This document shows, piece by piece, positions 1 to 7,646 of a stretch of DNA of 16,475 nt. A program made the position numbers and the translations under genes. How positions within the stretch are numbered: position 1 is the first letter of the stretch; each line of letters begins with the position of its first letter. The DNA is from an uncultured Collinsella sp. (GTDB lineage: Bacteria > Actinomycetota > Coriobacteriia > Coriobacteriales > Coriobacteriaceae): positions 1 through 16,475 of the forward strand of contig UQNB01000043.1 in assembly GCA_900542235.1 (NCBI GenBank). The letters are read 5' to 3'. The notes under the pieces were generated by a model. The model saw only the letters and a program-made list of their open reading frames with translations, ran no database searches and had not been told where the DNA came from.

Positions 1-1401
1 CTTGCCGCGGGTGACGGTGCCCGTCTTGTCGAGCACCACGGTGCCCACGCTGCGCAGGTTCTCCAGCGCCTCGGCGCTCTTGAACAGAATGCCCATTTCG
101 GCGCCCTTGCCGGTGCCCACCATAATGGCGACGGGCGTGGCCAGACCCAGCGCGCACGGGCAGCTGATCACCAGCACGGCGACGGCGGAGGTGAGCGCTT
201 CGTTGACGCTTCCGGTCAGTACCATCCATGCCACAAAAGTTACGGCAGAGATTGCGAACACCACGGGCACGAACACGCCGGCGACCTTGTCGGCCATGCG
301 GGCGATGGGCGCCTTGGTGGCGTTGGCGTCCTCGACGAGCTGGATAATCTTGGCGAGCGATGTCTCGGCACCCACCCGCGTGGCGCGGAAGGTAAACGAA
401 CCGGTGCGGTTGACGGTGGCGGCGTTAACGGTGGCACCGGCGGTCTTTTCCACGGGGATAGACTCGCCGGTGAGCGCACTCTCGTCCACGGCCGAGCTGC
501 CCTCGAGCACCACGCCATCGACGGGGATGGACTCTCCGGGGCGCACGCGCAGGACCTGGCCGGGAAGGATACTGTCGACGTCGACAGTGGTTTCGGTGCC
601 GTCGTCGGCAACGACGGTCGCGGTCTTGGGTGCCAAGTCGATGAGCGCCTCGATAGCGCCGCCGGTTTTGGACTTGCTGCGCGTTTCGAGGTATTTGCCC
701 ACGGTGACGAGCGACAGGATGGTGCCGGCGCTCTCAAAATACAGGTTGTCCATGCTCGTCATCATGGCCTCGTGCACCTGACCTGTGGCCAGCTGGTCGG
801 CCATGATAAACATGGCATAGAGCGACCAGGCGATCGACGCGGTGGCGCCGACGGCGATGAGAGCGTCCATGGTCGGCGCGCCGTGCGCGAGCGATTTAAA
901 CCCGTTGATAAAGTACGCGTCGTTGACGTAGACGATGGGGATGAGCAGGACGAGCTCGGTGAGCGCGAGCGTCATGCTGTGGGTATGGTCGGTGAAAATG
1001 CCGGGTAGCGGCCAACCGAGCATGTGCCCCATGCCTATGTAGAACAGTGGGATGAGGAATACGATCGAGACGATGAGGCGGGTGCGCATGGCGGAGGCGG
1101 CGGCCTCCAACTTTTTGGTCGGCGACTCCATATGGGCGGCGCCGGACCTGGCTTGTGCGCTGCCGTTTGGGGCGGCTTCGGTGCCCGTACTGACGGGCGA
1201 GGCCGAGTAGCCCGCGCGGTCGACGGCGGTGCAGATGTCGTCGGGGGAGACCTGCGCAGGGTTGTAGTCCACCAGCATAGAGCCGGCGAGCAGATTGACC
1301 GCGACGCTTTGGACGCCGTCGAGCTTGCTCACGGCGCGGTCCACGTGCGCCTGACAGGCGGCGCATGTCATGCCGCCCACATCGAACTTATCTTGAGCCA
1401 T
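1..1401 (-). CDS. copA: Copper-type heavy-metal P1B ATPase, 3' end beyond window
   Basis: Heavy-metal P1B-type ATPase of the cytoplasmic membrane, which exports metal (most likely Cu+) using ATP. The 467 visible residues start at an ATG preceded by an AAAGGAG-type ribosome site. In order they show an N-terminal HMA metal-binding domain with GMTCAAC (Cys13, Cys16), about six hydrophobic membrane segments from residue ~105, an actuator domain with TGES near residue 310, the CPC transport motif (residues 414-416), and the phosphorylation motif DKTGT with Asp458. The frame stays open to the left edge, so the nucleotide-binding domain, GDGxND motif and last two membrane helices are outside the window. 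CPC plus the GMTCxxC domain fits Cu+/Ag+ pumps rather than Zn/Cd pumps. The upstream promoter has a CsoR-like palindrome, supporting copper control. The family call is firm; copper rather than silver is inferred. Confidence 0.95.
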   Translation of the reverse strand, partial: MAQDKFDVGGMTCAACQAHVDRAVSKLDGVQSVAVNLLAGSMLVDYNPAQVSPDDICTAVDRAGYSASPVSTGTEAAPNGSAQARSGAAHMESPTKKLEAAASAMRTRLIVSIVFLIPLFYIGMGHMLGWPLPGIFTDHTHSMTLALTELVLLIPIVYVNDAYFINGFKSLAHGAPTMDALIAVGATASIAWSLYAMFIMADQLATGQVHEAMMTSMDNLYFESAGTILSLVTVGKYLETRSKSKTGGAIEALIDLAPKTATVVADDGTETTVDVDSILPGQVLRVRPGESIPVDGVVLEGSSAVDESALTGESIPVEKTAGATVNAATVNRTGSFTFRATRVGAETSLAKIIQLVEDANATKAPIARMADKVAGVFVPVVFAISAVTFVAWMVLTGSVNEALTSAVAVLVISCPCALGLATPVAIMVGTGKGAEMGILFKSAEALENLRSVGTVVLDKTGTVTRGK

Positions 1402-1448
1402 GGCTTCTCCTTTCTGTGACGTAGTGTCGGAAATGTTAACCAACCGAC

Positions 1449-1479
1449 ACTATACACCCATACCCCCTGGGGGTGTCTA
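1449..1479 (-). promoter_or_regulatory. copA promoter with CsoR-like operator
   Basis: On the minus strand, TAGACA (-35, 1474-1479) and TATAGT (-10, 1449-1454) each match consensus at five of six positions, separated by 19 bp. The spacer is nearly filled by the dyad ACCCCC-A-GGGGGT, extended to an imperfect 17-bp palindrome at 1460-1476. C-run/G-run dyads of this kind resemble CsoR copper-repressor operators. The long 19-bp spacer is also typical of MerR/CueR-activated promoters, so the regulator class is not settled. The ATG of copA lies 47 bp downstream of the -10. Confidence 0.7.
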
Positions 1480-1533
1480 GTAATAGTTGGAATGTATGAC
1501 TTTTCATTACGGATGAGGGCGGCTGCTCAATCG

Positions 1534-1550
1534 TTGGCAGTCCCTGCCAA
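1534..1550. other. Short perfect hairpin, role unknown
   Basis: TTGGCAG and CTGCCAA form a perfect 7-bp inverted repeat with a 3-base loop, 132 bp upstream of copA and 2 bp before the first 57-bp repeat. There is no T run on either side, so it is not a convincing terminator. It could be an operator or part of the repeat array. Confidence 0.35.
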
Positions 1551-1552
1551 AC

Positions 1553-1609
1553 ATCTCAATCTGTAACGTCTGGTCCAGTTTTTGAGCCGTAACTGTTACA
1601 GATCGAGAC
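1553..1609. repeat. 57-bp inverted-repeat unit A
   Basis: Arms ATCTCAATCTGTAAC (1553-1567) and GTTACAGATCGAGAC (1595-1609) are inverted copies with two differences. They flank a 27-base core unrelated to the cores of the other units. It is the first of three units spaced 80-81 bp apart. Confidence 0.85.
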
Positions 1610-1632
1610 ATTACATCGAGCCACAACTTAAC

Positions 1633-1689
1633 GTCTCAATCTGTAACATCTGGGGACCGTTTTGCCTGCTAGATGTTACAGATCGAGAC
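1633..1689. repeat. 57-bp inverted-repeat unit B
   Basis: Arms GTCTCAATCTGTAAC (1633-1647) and GTTACAGATCGAGAC (1675-1689) flank a 27-base core. Here the pairing extends four more bases into the core (ATCT/AGAT), giving a 19-bp stem with a single mismatch. The unit starts 80 bp after unit A. Confidence 0.9.
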
Positions 1690-1713
1690 AAACCATTCGA
1701 GGGTAACCCGAAC

Positions 1714-1770
1714 ATCTCGATCTGTAACAGTAAGACAGATATTTGGGTCCTAGATGTTACAGATCGAGAC
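1714..1770. repeat. 57-bp inverted-repeat unit C
   Basis: Arms ATCTCGATCTGTAAC (1714-1728) and GTTACAGATCGAGAC (1756-1770) flank a 27-base core that does not pair internally. The unit starts 81 bp after unit B. The right arm is identical to the right arms of units A and B. Confidence 0.9.
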
Positions 1771-1802
1771 AATCTCGGAGCAGATGCCCCGGCCATACAA
1801 CG

Positions 1803-1840
1803 TAAAACGCCGGGGCGCCCGTGTGGTAGACGTCCCGGCG
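1803..1840 (-). terminator. Probable intrinsic terminator of the LPxTG gene
   Basis: On the minus strand CGCCGGG pairs with CCCGGCG (7 bp, all but perfectly GC) and is followed directly by TTTTA. It sits about 60 bp after the stop codon of the LPxTG gene, the right place and orientation to end that transcript. The loop is long at 19 bases, which lowers confidence. Confidence 0.6.
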
Positions 1841-1867
1841 CATGTCAGGCGGGGTTTGCGAAGCGGT

Positions 1868-1892
1868 GGGAGGGAGGAGAAGCCGCCCTCCC
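1868..1892 (-). terminator. GC hairpin just after the LPxTG stop codon
   Basis: GGGAGGG (1868-1874) and CCCTCCC (1886-1892) form a perfect 7-bp stem with an 11-base loop, beginning 7 bp after the stop codon. No T run follows on the minus strand, so alone it is a poor intrinsic terminator. It may protect the mRNA 3' end or act together with the hairpin at 1803-1840. Confidence 0.4.
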
Positions 1893-1899
1893 GAAATCC

Positions 1900-4800
1900 T
1901 TACTCCTGACGACGCTTCTTGTCGGTTAGGAAGACGCCGGCGGCTACAAGCACGACGCCTCCGATGACAAACGTCTCACCGGCGAACGCGGCACTGTCGC
2001 CTGTAGTGGGAAGTGCCGAGTTGGCGGCCGTCTTGGCGTTGCCGGCAGACGGCTTTCCAGCAACCGGCTTAGCGGCAGCCTGCGTGATCTTGGCCTGCTC
2101 GGCCTTCGCCGCCTCTTGCTCCTGGCGGGCGATCTCGTTCTTCAGGGCTTGCTCGGCGGCTACGCGTTTTGCCTTCGCCTCGTTGTAGCCGTTGAGAGCC
2201 GCGGTGTAGGCGGGCGTCGCAGCATCAAGGTCTGCCTGAGCGGCATCAAATGCGGTCTTTGCGTTATGTTCTGCCTGCTTGGCGGCGACGCACTTGGCAA
2301 AGAGAGCATTGAGCGTATCGTTCGCGTTTGCGTCAGAGCCAGTAGCAATGCCGTTTTCGACGTTGATGGACTTGAGCTTTCCGAGGGTAGCGACAGCGGC
2401 GTCCGATGCGGCCTGAGAATTCTCGACTGCCTGCTCGGCGTTCGCGATGGCATCATTTGCCGCACTAAGGGCGACTCCGGCCTCGGTAACTGCTGCGTCG
2501 GCGTCCTGCTTGGCCGCCTCGGCGGTGGCAAGATTATCGGCCGCATTGCTCAGGGCGTCGGCATGGGCCTTCTTTGAAGCAAAGTCGTTTTTCGCCGTGG
2601 TCAGATCGCTCGCGGCGTGCTCCGCGGTCGCCGCCTTGGCCTCGGCGTTGTCCTTCGCGGTGTCGAGGACCTGCTTCTTGGCAGCCTCGTCGAGCTCCGC
2701 CTTTTCGAGAGCACTCTGGGCAGACGTCTGGGCTGCCGTGGCTTCATCAAGCGCCTGATGGGCCTTATCAGCCTTCTCCTGAGCCGCAGCAACATCGGCA
2801 GAATACTTGGCAAGTTCCTTCTTTGCATCTTGCAGAGTCTGCTGCTTTACGAGAGTTTCTGCCTTGGCGTCATCAACCTTCTTCTGACTCTGAGCGGCTT
2901 GCTCTTGCGATGCCTTAAGCTCGGCGCGCTTCTGGTTGACGACCTGCTCTGCGGGCGCCACGTTGCTTTGGGCGGCTTTGACCTGGTCTTCGGCTTCGGC
3001 AACTTTTCCGTTTGCCTTGGCGAGATTCTGCTTTGCTAGGGCAACAGCGGCGGCGGCACTTGCTGTGCTGTCGTTCTTGGCGGCAAGGTCGCTATTCGCG
3101 GCAACAATGCCTTTCTGCTTTTGAGCGACGAGGGTTTCAGCTGCCTTTACGGCATCGGCTTTCGATGCCGCCGTGCTGCGTTTTTGCTCGAGATTTGCTT
3201 TCGCGGCGGCAAGGTTGTCGCTGGCCTTGGAGAGGTTTAGCTGATACTGATCAAAGAGATTCTCGAGTTCATCGATCGAGTATTCTTTCTCGTACGAACC
3301 GTAATTGTTGTCGATCTCCAAGACGAACACATACGGCCAAAGGGTTCCGCGCGAGTTGATGCCGTATCCCATGGTTTTGGCGTCAGGCTGTACGATATTC
3401 AAATAGTGGCCGATGGTGCCAAAACCAACGCCTTGGGCTCCGAATTCGGTACCGTGACCCCAGAAAGTCTTCCAAGCATCTTTGGGGGCAACGTTGCCAA
3501 GGCCGGCTTTCGCTGCAGCATCGTCAAATATTTTCTTTTCGCCATCAACCCATTGGTGCGCGATGTTTTCTTTAGTGCTGAAGTTCCAAGCGGCATTTTC
3601 AAATCCGGCATAGTCTGAGTGCCCCTTCGTTGCGTCGGAGTAATTGGAATCAGACTGAGCGATTGCCATTTGCTCTGCCGTCACCTTAAGCTCGCTAAGG
3701 CCGACGCTTTTGCGATATTCATTAATTTCGCGCAGCTTGCCAAACGAAAGCTTGGCGTTGTCGAGTGACGTGCCGTCTTTTTTATCGCCAATGGTCGTTG
3801 GGTTTTTATCGCTCTGCCTATAGATGATGTTTGCAGCGTCATTGGCACCGATGAACTGGTAGAAGCCGATGACGCTCTGCGCCTTCGCCGTCGTTGCCTT
3901 ATCGGTTGCTGCCTTGCACGTATCGTATGCTTTCTGTGCATCGACAACGGCTTGATCGGCGGCCGCCTGGTTTGCCTTGGCAGTTTCGCGCGCCTTGTCT
4001 GCCTGCTCCTTCTCGGCTTTTGCCTGGTCGACTTGTTTCTGAGCGGCCTTTGCTTTCTCCAGTTCGGTAGCATGTGCCTGCTTTGCCGAGGTCAACTCCG
4101 ATTGCGCCGCATCGGCTTTCGTCTGGGCTGCCGTTACATCATTTTCGGCTGCTGCGACTGTCTGCTTCTTGGCTTCGAGCTCGCTTTCGGCACCGGTGAG
4201 GGCGTCCTGCTTGGATGCAACGTCGCTATTTGCCTTAGAAAGGCCTGCTTCGGCAGCCGCCTGCTGCTGCTTCGCCTGGTAGAGTGCGCTTTGGGCAGCA
4301 TCGACCTTTGCCTGGGCGGCGTCATACTCCGGGCCCTCGGCGCCTGCCTTTGCGGCCGCCAAATCGGCTTGTGCGCTGTCATACGCTGTCTGTGCTGCGA
4401 CTACCTTACCATCCGCGGCGGTCTTTTCCTGCTGAGCGGAAGCCAGCGTACCTGCCGCTTCGTCGTAAGCGCTCTGCGCGGCGCTCTGAGCCTGCTGAGC
4501 GTCGGCGAGCGCGGAATCGGCAGTGGCCTTCGCAGCCTTTGCTTGGTCCAGAGCGGCCTGCGCATCTGCGGCAGCCTGCTCGGCGACCTTGATTTCCTCC
4601 GGCGTTGCGTTGACGGCTGCCTTCTGAGCTGCCTCGAGCTTTGCCTGCGCATCAGCTGCCGCCTGCTTCGCGGCATCAAGGGCCTTCGACTTGTCCTCGA
4701 CGTCGGTCTTGGCTGCATCGAGCTTTCCTTGGGCATCCTTCAGCGTGGCACTGGCGCTGTCGGCCGCCTTGACGCTTTCATCGAGCTGGCGAGCATATTC

Positions 4801-5235
4801 GGCACGCGCGGCGGCCTCTGCCTGCGAATTATCGGAGGCGGAGGCGTCATAGGTGCTTTGTGCGTTGTCGCGGGCCGCCTGCTTTTCGGTATAGGGGGCA
4901 GCTGCCGTGTCGTAGTCGGATTTGGCGTCTGCCTCGGCAGCCTTTGCGGCGTCGATTGCAGCCTGCAAGTCGGCAATCTTCTGGGCGTTTGTCTTTACTG
5001 CGGAACCTGCCGCCTCGCCGGCGTGGGCAGCAAGCGGGGACATGATCGCGTCCTGTGCCGTGGTGTCACTCGCATCGTTGGCAAATGCCGAGAACGGCGC
5101 GAGCAGCGACGAGCCAGTCATAGCGATGGTGGTTGCCGCGGTGACGGCGAGTCGTGTTGCCTTGTGGCCCGAGAATGTGGGGCGAGGTTCGGCGCCGCCT
5201 GAGACTTCCAAGTGTTTAGGTGCGTACTTTGCCAT
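1900..5235 (-). CDS. LPxTG cell-wall-anchored coiled-coil surface protein with central CAP domain
   Basis: Surface protein of 1111 residues. I start it at the ATG at 5235, which follows GGGAGAAG at good spacing; an in-frame TTG four codons upstream overlaps that site. A Sec signal peptide (hydrophobic residues ~28-50) probably ends at AFA|ND. Residues ~65-460 and ~665-1040 are very Ala/Lys/Glu/Gln-rich heptad sequence, predicted coiled coil. Between them, residues ~485-660, lies a CAP (SCP/PR-1) domain with KGHSDY, KENIAH and the signature GHYLNIV near residue 610, so the His and Glu residues typical of the CAP cavity are present. The C-terminus is a sortase signal: LPTTG (1075-1079), a hydrophobic stretch, then KKRR. 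Expected role: wall-anchored stalk displaying the CAP domain, perhaps for adhesion. The ligand is unknown. A 12-bp palindrome upstream is shared with the divergent gene cluster. Confidence 0.9.
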   Translation of the reverse strand: MAKYAPKHLEVSGGAEPRPTFSGHKATRLAVTAATTIAMTGSSLLAPFSAFANDASDTTAQDAIMSPLAAHAGEAAGSAVKTNAQKIADLQAAIDAAKAAEADAKSDYDTAAAPYTEKQAARDNAQSTYDASASDNSQAEAAARAEYARQLDESVKAADSASATLKDAQGKLDAAKTDVEDKSKALDAAKQAAADAQAKLEAAQKAAVNATPEEIKVAEQAAADAQAALDQAKAAKATADSALADAQQAQSAAQSAYDEAAGTLASAQQEKTAADGKVVAAQTAYDSAQADLAAAKAGAEGPEYDAAQAKVDAAQSALYQAKQQQAAAEAGLSKANSDVASKQDALTGAESELEAKKQTVAAAENDVTAAQTKADAAQSELTSAKQAHATELEKAKAAQKQVDQAKAEKEQADKARETAKANQAAADQAVVDAQKAYDTCKAATDKATTAKAQSVIGFYQFIGANDAANIIYRQSDKNPTTIGDKKDGTSLDNAKLSFGKLREINEYRKSVGLSELKVTAEQMAIAQSDSNYSDATKGHSDYAGFENAAWNFSTKENIAHQWVDGEKKIFDDAAAKAGLGNVAPKDAWKTFWGHGTEFGAQGVGFGTIGHYLNIVQPDAKTMGYGINSRGTLWPYVFVLEIDNNYGSYEKEYSIDELENLFDQYQLNLSKASDNLAAAKANLEQKRSTAASKADAVKAAETLVAQKQKGIVAANSDLAAKNDSTASAAAAVALAKQNLAKANGKVAEAEDQVKAAQSNVAPAEQVVNQKRAELKASQEQAAQSQKKVDDAKAETLVKQQTLQDAKKELAKYSADVAAAQEKADKAHQALDEATAAQTSAQSALEKAELDEAAKKQVLDTAKDNAEAKAATAEHAASDLTTAKNDFASKKAHADALSNAADNLATAEAAKQDADAAVTEAGVALSAANDAIANAEQAVENSQAASDAAVATLGKLKSINVENGIATGSDANANDTLNALFAKCVAAKQAEHNAKTAFDAAQADLDAATPAYTAALNGYNEAKAKRVAAEQALKNEIARQEQEAAKAEQAKITQAAAKPVAGKPSAGNAKTAANSALPTTGDSAAFAGETFVIGGVVLVAAGVFLTDKKRRQE

Positions 5236-5301
5236 TTCTTCTCCCAATCGTTGAAGGGGTACCTATGACAATTCGTACGTTACGACCGCCGAAGGGGTTT
5301 C

Positions 5302-5313
5302 TGTTGCGCAACA
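5302..5313. promoter_or_regulatory. 12-bp perfect palindrome TGTTGCGCAACA, copy 1
   Basis: Perfect palindrome in the gene-free stretch 5236-5475, ending 66 bp before the ATG of the LPxTG gene. The identical 12 bases occur at 8788-8799, 60 bp before the first gene of the plus-strand cluster. Matching sequence, position and intergenic location suggest an operator for one dimeric regulator. No convincing -10/-35 pair could be fixed beside it. Confidence 0.55.
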
Positions 5314-5376
5314 TTGGCAAGGAAATATCGACACACTTGAGTCACATTTATGAGGCGAAGTCCTCGGCAAGCTAAT

Positions 5377-5433
5377 GTCTCGTTCTGTAACATCTAGACC
5401 TGTATCTGCCGAGCTAGTGTTACAGATTGAGAC
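5377..5433. repeat. 57-bp inverted-repeat unit D
   Basis: Arms GTCTCGTTCTGTAAC (5377-5391) and GTTACAGATTGAGAC (5419-5433) flank a core of exactly 27 bases, the same geometry as units A-C. It lies 42 bp after the kinase stop codon and 142 bp upstream of the LPxTG start, so the LPxTG gene is bracketed by copies of this family. CTAG in both halves of the core can extend the stem. Confidence 0.88.
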
Positions 5434-5435
5434 AA

Positions 5436-5463
5436 TTGCCGGGGAGGGGTTCCGCCACGGCAA
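5436..5463 (-). terminator. Weak candidate terminator after the kinase gene
   Basis: On the minus strand TTGCCG pairs with CGGCAA across a 16-base loop, followed by TTGTC. It starts about 12 bp after the kinase stop codon and abuts repeat unit D, whose longer stem may do the actual work of ending or stabilising the transcript. Confidence 0.3.
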
Positions 5464-5475
5464 GATACCCGCTGT

Positions 5476-7551
5476 CTAGATGCAGAACCCGGGGATCACG
5501 CAGGTTCGCTTGTTTGGCTTTTCTGCAGGCGTTGCGTACGTAAAGACGTCGCCGTCGTAGCCCACACGGTTCATATAGAGCGTGCCTTCGCTCTCCGATG
5601 TGTCGGGACTCACCGTTCGTTCCCACCAGCAGGTGTCCTTGCCCTTCCACTGGCGGACCATCGTCTCGTTCGTGGAATACGGGCTCACCTTGAGCTCGCG
5701 GAAGAGCTGATACTCCTTGCCCTCGCCGTTGTAGATGTCTGCCAGGTAGTGATAGCCCTCGGCAAACGCATCGGGCGGTTGCGTACCGCACAACTCGACC
5801 ATGGCGGGCAGCCAAAGGGTTGCGGGCAACTCGCTCAGACACGATGCACTGTTGGCGGCGCCCACATTGTTCGAGACCTTCTTGACCCCTTTAATGAGCG
5901 CGCGCAACTCGTTGGGCAGCAGCTTAAGGCCGTCGCCGTCGAGCCATTCCCGCAGCTCGCAATCTGCCCAGCCGGCGCTCGGCGGTTCAGTCGCAGCATC
6001 GCGCTCGGCAATACCCGCGTCGAACATAAACGTCAGCCCGGCCTTGCCCGTCCCGTCCAGAAGTTCGTCGTGGCGGATGCCCACAAGCTGCGCGCCAACC
6101 TGCAACCCGTTGGTGAGCGCGACACGCTTGGTACACGGATAGGGGATATGCCCATCGGCATCGAGCAGATGATAGCGCTTGGCAATCTCGCGTGCCTCGC
6201 TACGGGTCTCGGCGGCCTTAATCTTGAGAGAAATCTCCTGCAGCTGAGCCCAGGTGTAGTCGTCAAGCGAACCGCGGATGCCGTCCAGGTAGTCGGGGAT
6301 GCCAAAGCCATGGGTTGCCGCCCCGATAACGCCGAGCCCCGCAACGACTGCAACGACGCCGCCGATGACAAAGCGGCGGCGGGGCATGGCATCGTGACGG
6401 GCCTGCTCCAGGATCTCTCGTGCGCGCTCGCCGGCGACGTCGACCTTAAAGTGCGTGCCAGAATCGATATCAATTGCGGCCTCGTCTCCTGCATCCTCGC
6501 GGTCCTCAGATTCTGCAGCGGGGAGGTATGCCGAGAGCACTTCGAGCATCTGCTGCTCGGTAGGGCGATCGTCCTGTTCGACCGAGATGCCTTTCATGAT
6601 GATCTGGACGAGCGCTTCATCGTCCTCGCAGCGCGGCTTGAGCGGTGCCGGCTTGGTCTTGGTCTTTATGAGGTAGAACGAGCCGGTTGCCGCGGCACCC
6701 GTCGACTCGACGTCGAACGGCTTACGACCGCTGTAGAGCTGGTACAGAATGCTCGAAAGCGCATAGACGTCGATTGCGGGCGAGCGGCGAAGGGCCGCGA
6801 TGCCTTCGATATCCTGCGTGAGCATTTCGGGCGCGGCATATGCGGGTGTGGCAAAACGCCAAATGTCGGCACGTCGGGTGATTGTGTCGTTGCCGAGTGC
6901 CATGGTCGCGGAGCCCATGTCGATGAGGCAGGGGTTAAAGGAGCAATCGGCAATCTGTTGCTCGAGCGTTCGGCTGGTGGTGCGGAACATGATATTGGCG
7001 GGCGACAGGTCGCGATGGACGACCGGATTTACGAGTCCCTGGGTCATCAGGAGTGCGCGAAGCACGGCGTTTCCAACGGCGGCCACCATCTGGGTGGTTA
7101 GCTCGCCCGAGGTATCGTGCGGAAGCAAGGGCAGCGCCTGCTTGAGCGAGGTGCCCTCGACCCACTCCATGAGGATGAGCGGGTCGTCCTCGCAAGAACC
7201 GTAGCCATAGACACGCGGAAATCCGCGCAGGTGCGAGACGGTGCACAGGTGACGGTACTCCTCGAACAGCGCGGCGGTATTGGCCAGATGCGCGGCCGAT
7301 TGCTCGGCGGAGCGGTCGGGCGTCTCGCCGGAAAGGATGGCGTTGTCTGCCAGCAACTTGACGGCAAAGACCTCGCCGTTGGTGTTAGTCGCGCGCAGCA
7401 CGTGGCCGATGTTGCCGTCGCTGCGATGGGCCGTTTGAAGAATGAGCGTCATAAACCGGCGCTTGGCATCATCCTCGGCGCTGGGGTCGACCGCCACGGC
7501 GGTGTCGAACGTGTCGAGACGGATGAGTTTATTGCCGTCGACGATATCCAT
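5476..7551 (-). CDS. Membrane Ser/Thr protein kinase with C-terminal DUF6273-like domain
   Basis: Hanks-type Ser/Thr kinase of 691 residues; ATG follows AGGAG at 7-base spacing. The kinase domain (~35-345) keeps catalytic features: Lys65 in VFAVK, HRDLSPAN with Asp181 and Asn186, a DMG triplet (211-213) in place of DFG, and APE (240-242). An acidic linker (~345-375) leads to one membrane helix (~394-413) preceded by RRR, placing the kinase inside and the C-terminal ~275 residues outside the cell. That outer part, with WADCELREWLDGDG and a closing IPGFCI, resembles DUF6273, a domain of unknown function often seen in Firmicutes and Actinobacteria. I infer an outside sensor coupled to phosphorylation inside. 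The FHA gene 95 bp upstream on the same strand is the obvious partner. The kinase call is firm; the DUF6273 call is from memory of the family. Confidence 0.92.
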   Translation of the reverse strand: MDIVDGNKLIRLDTFDTAVAVDPSAEDDAKRRFMTLILQTAHRSDGNIGHVLRATNTNGEVFAVKLLADNAILSGETPDRSAEQSAAHLANTAALFEEYRHLCTVSHLRGFPRVYGYGSCEDDPLILMEWVEGTSLKQALPLLPHDTSGELTTQMVAAVGNAVLRALLMTQGLVNPVVHRDLSPANIMFRTTSRTLEQQIADCSFNPCLIDMGSATMALGNDTITRRADIWRFATPAYAAPEMLTQDIEGIAALRRSPAIDVYALSSILYQLYSGRKPFDVESTGAAATGSFYLIKTKTKPAPLKPRCEDDEALVQIIMKGISVEQDDRPTEQQMLEVLSAYLPAAESEDREDAGDEAAIDIDSGTHFKVDVAGERAREILEQARHDAMPRRRFVIGGVVAVVAGLGVIGAATHGFGIPDYLDGIRGSLDDYTWAQLQEISLKIKAAETRSEAREIAKRYHLLDADGHIPYPCTKRVALTNGLQVGAQLVGIRHDELLDGTGKAGLTFMFDAGIAERDAATEPPSAGWADCELREWLDGDGLKLLPNELRALIKGVKKVSNNVGAANSASCLSELPATLWLPAMVELCGTQPPDAFAEGYHYLADIYNGEGKEYQLFRELKVSPYSTNETMVRQWKGKDTCWWERTVSPDTSESEGTLYMNRVGYDGDVFTYATPAEKPNKRTCVIPGFCI

Positions 7552-7646
7552 GAGAATGCTCCTGTCAATACGAATGAAGCCGGGTCATCAAGACAGGAGA
7601 GCGGAAGGGAAGCGATTTGACCCGTCATGATAGATCTTGCCAGCGG

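Larger units (their letters stand above)
1402..1899. other. 498-bp gene-free stretch between copA and the LPxTG gene
   Basis: I see no credible gene here. Reading rightwards it holds the copA promoter/operator, a small hairpin (1534-1550), three 57-bp inverted-repeat units at an 80-81 bp period, and two GC-rich hairpins just 3' of the LPxTG gene. A plus-strand open frame from about 1582 is built from the repeat units and has no ribosome site, so I do not count it as a gene. Confidence 0.7.

Noticed and set aside
2..781. Plus-strand open frame of 259 codons
   Set aside because: Antisense to copA, whose CPC and DKTGT motifs fix the coding strand.
1553..1770. CRISPR array
   Set aside because: The arms alternate in orientation, only three units are present, spacings differ (27 and 23-24 bases) and no cas gene is near.
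1582..1929. Plus-strand open frame of 115 codons
   Set aside because: Built from the 57-bp repeat units (recurring DVTDRD peptides), has no ribosome site and overlaps the end of the LPxTG gene. It is a repeat translation artefact.
3952..5202. Plus-strand open frame of 416 codons
   Set aside because: Antisense shadow of the Ala-rich coiled-coil gene; Leu/Cys/Gly-rich composition comes from reversed Ala, Lys and Gln codons.
5236..5247. TTG start for the LPxTG protein four codons upstream
   Set aside because: These codons are the GGGAGAAG ribosome site itself, so the ATG at 5235 is the better start.
5749..7101. Plus-strand open frame of 450 codons
   Set aside because: Antisense to the kinase gene, whose motifs prove the minus strand is coding; no ribosome site or family resemblance.
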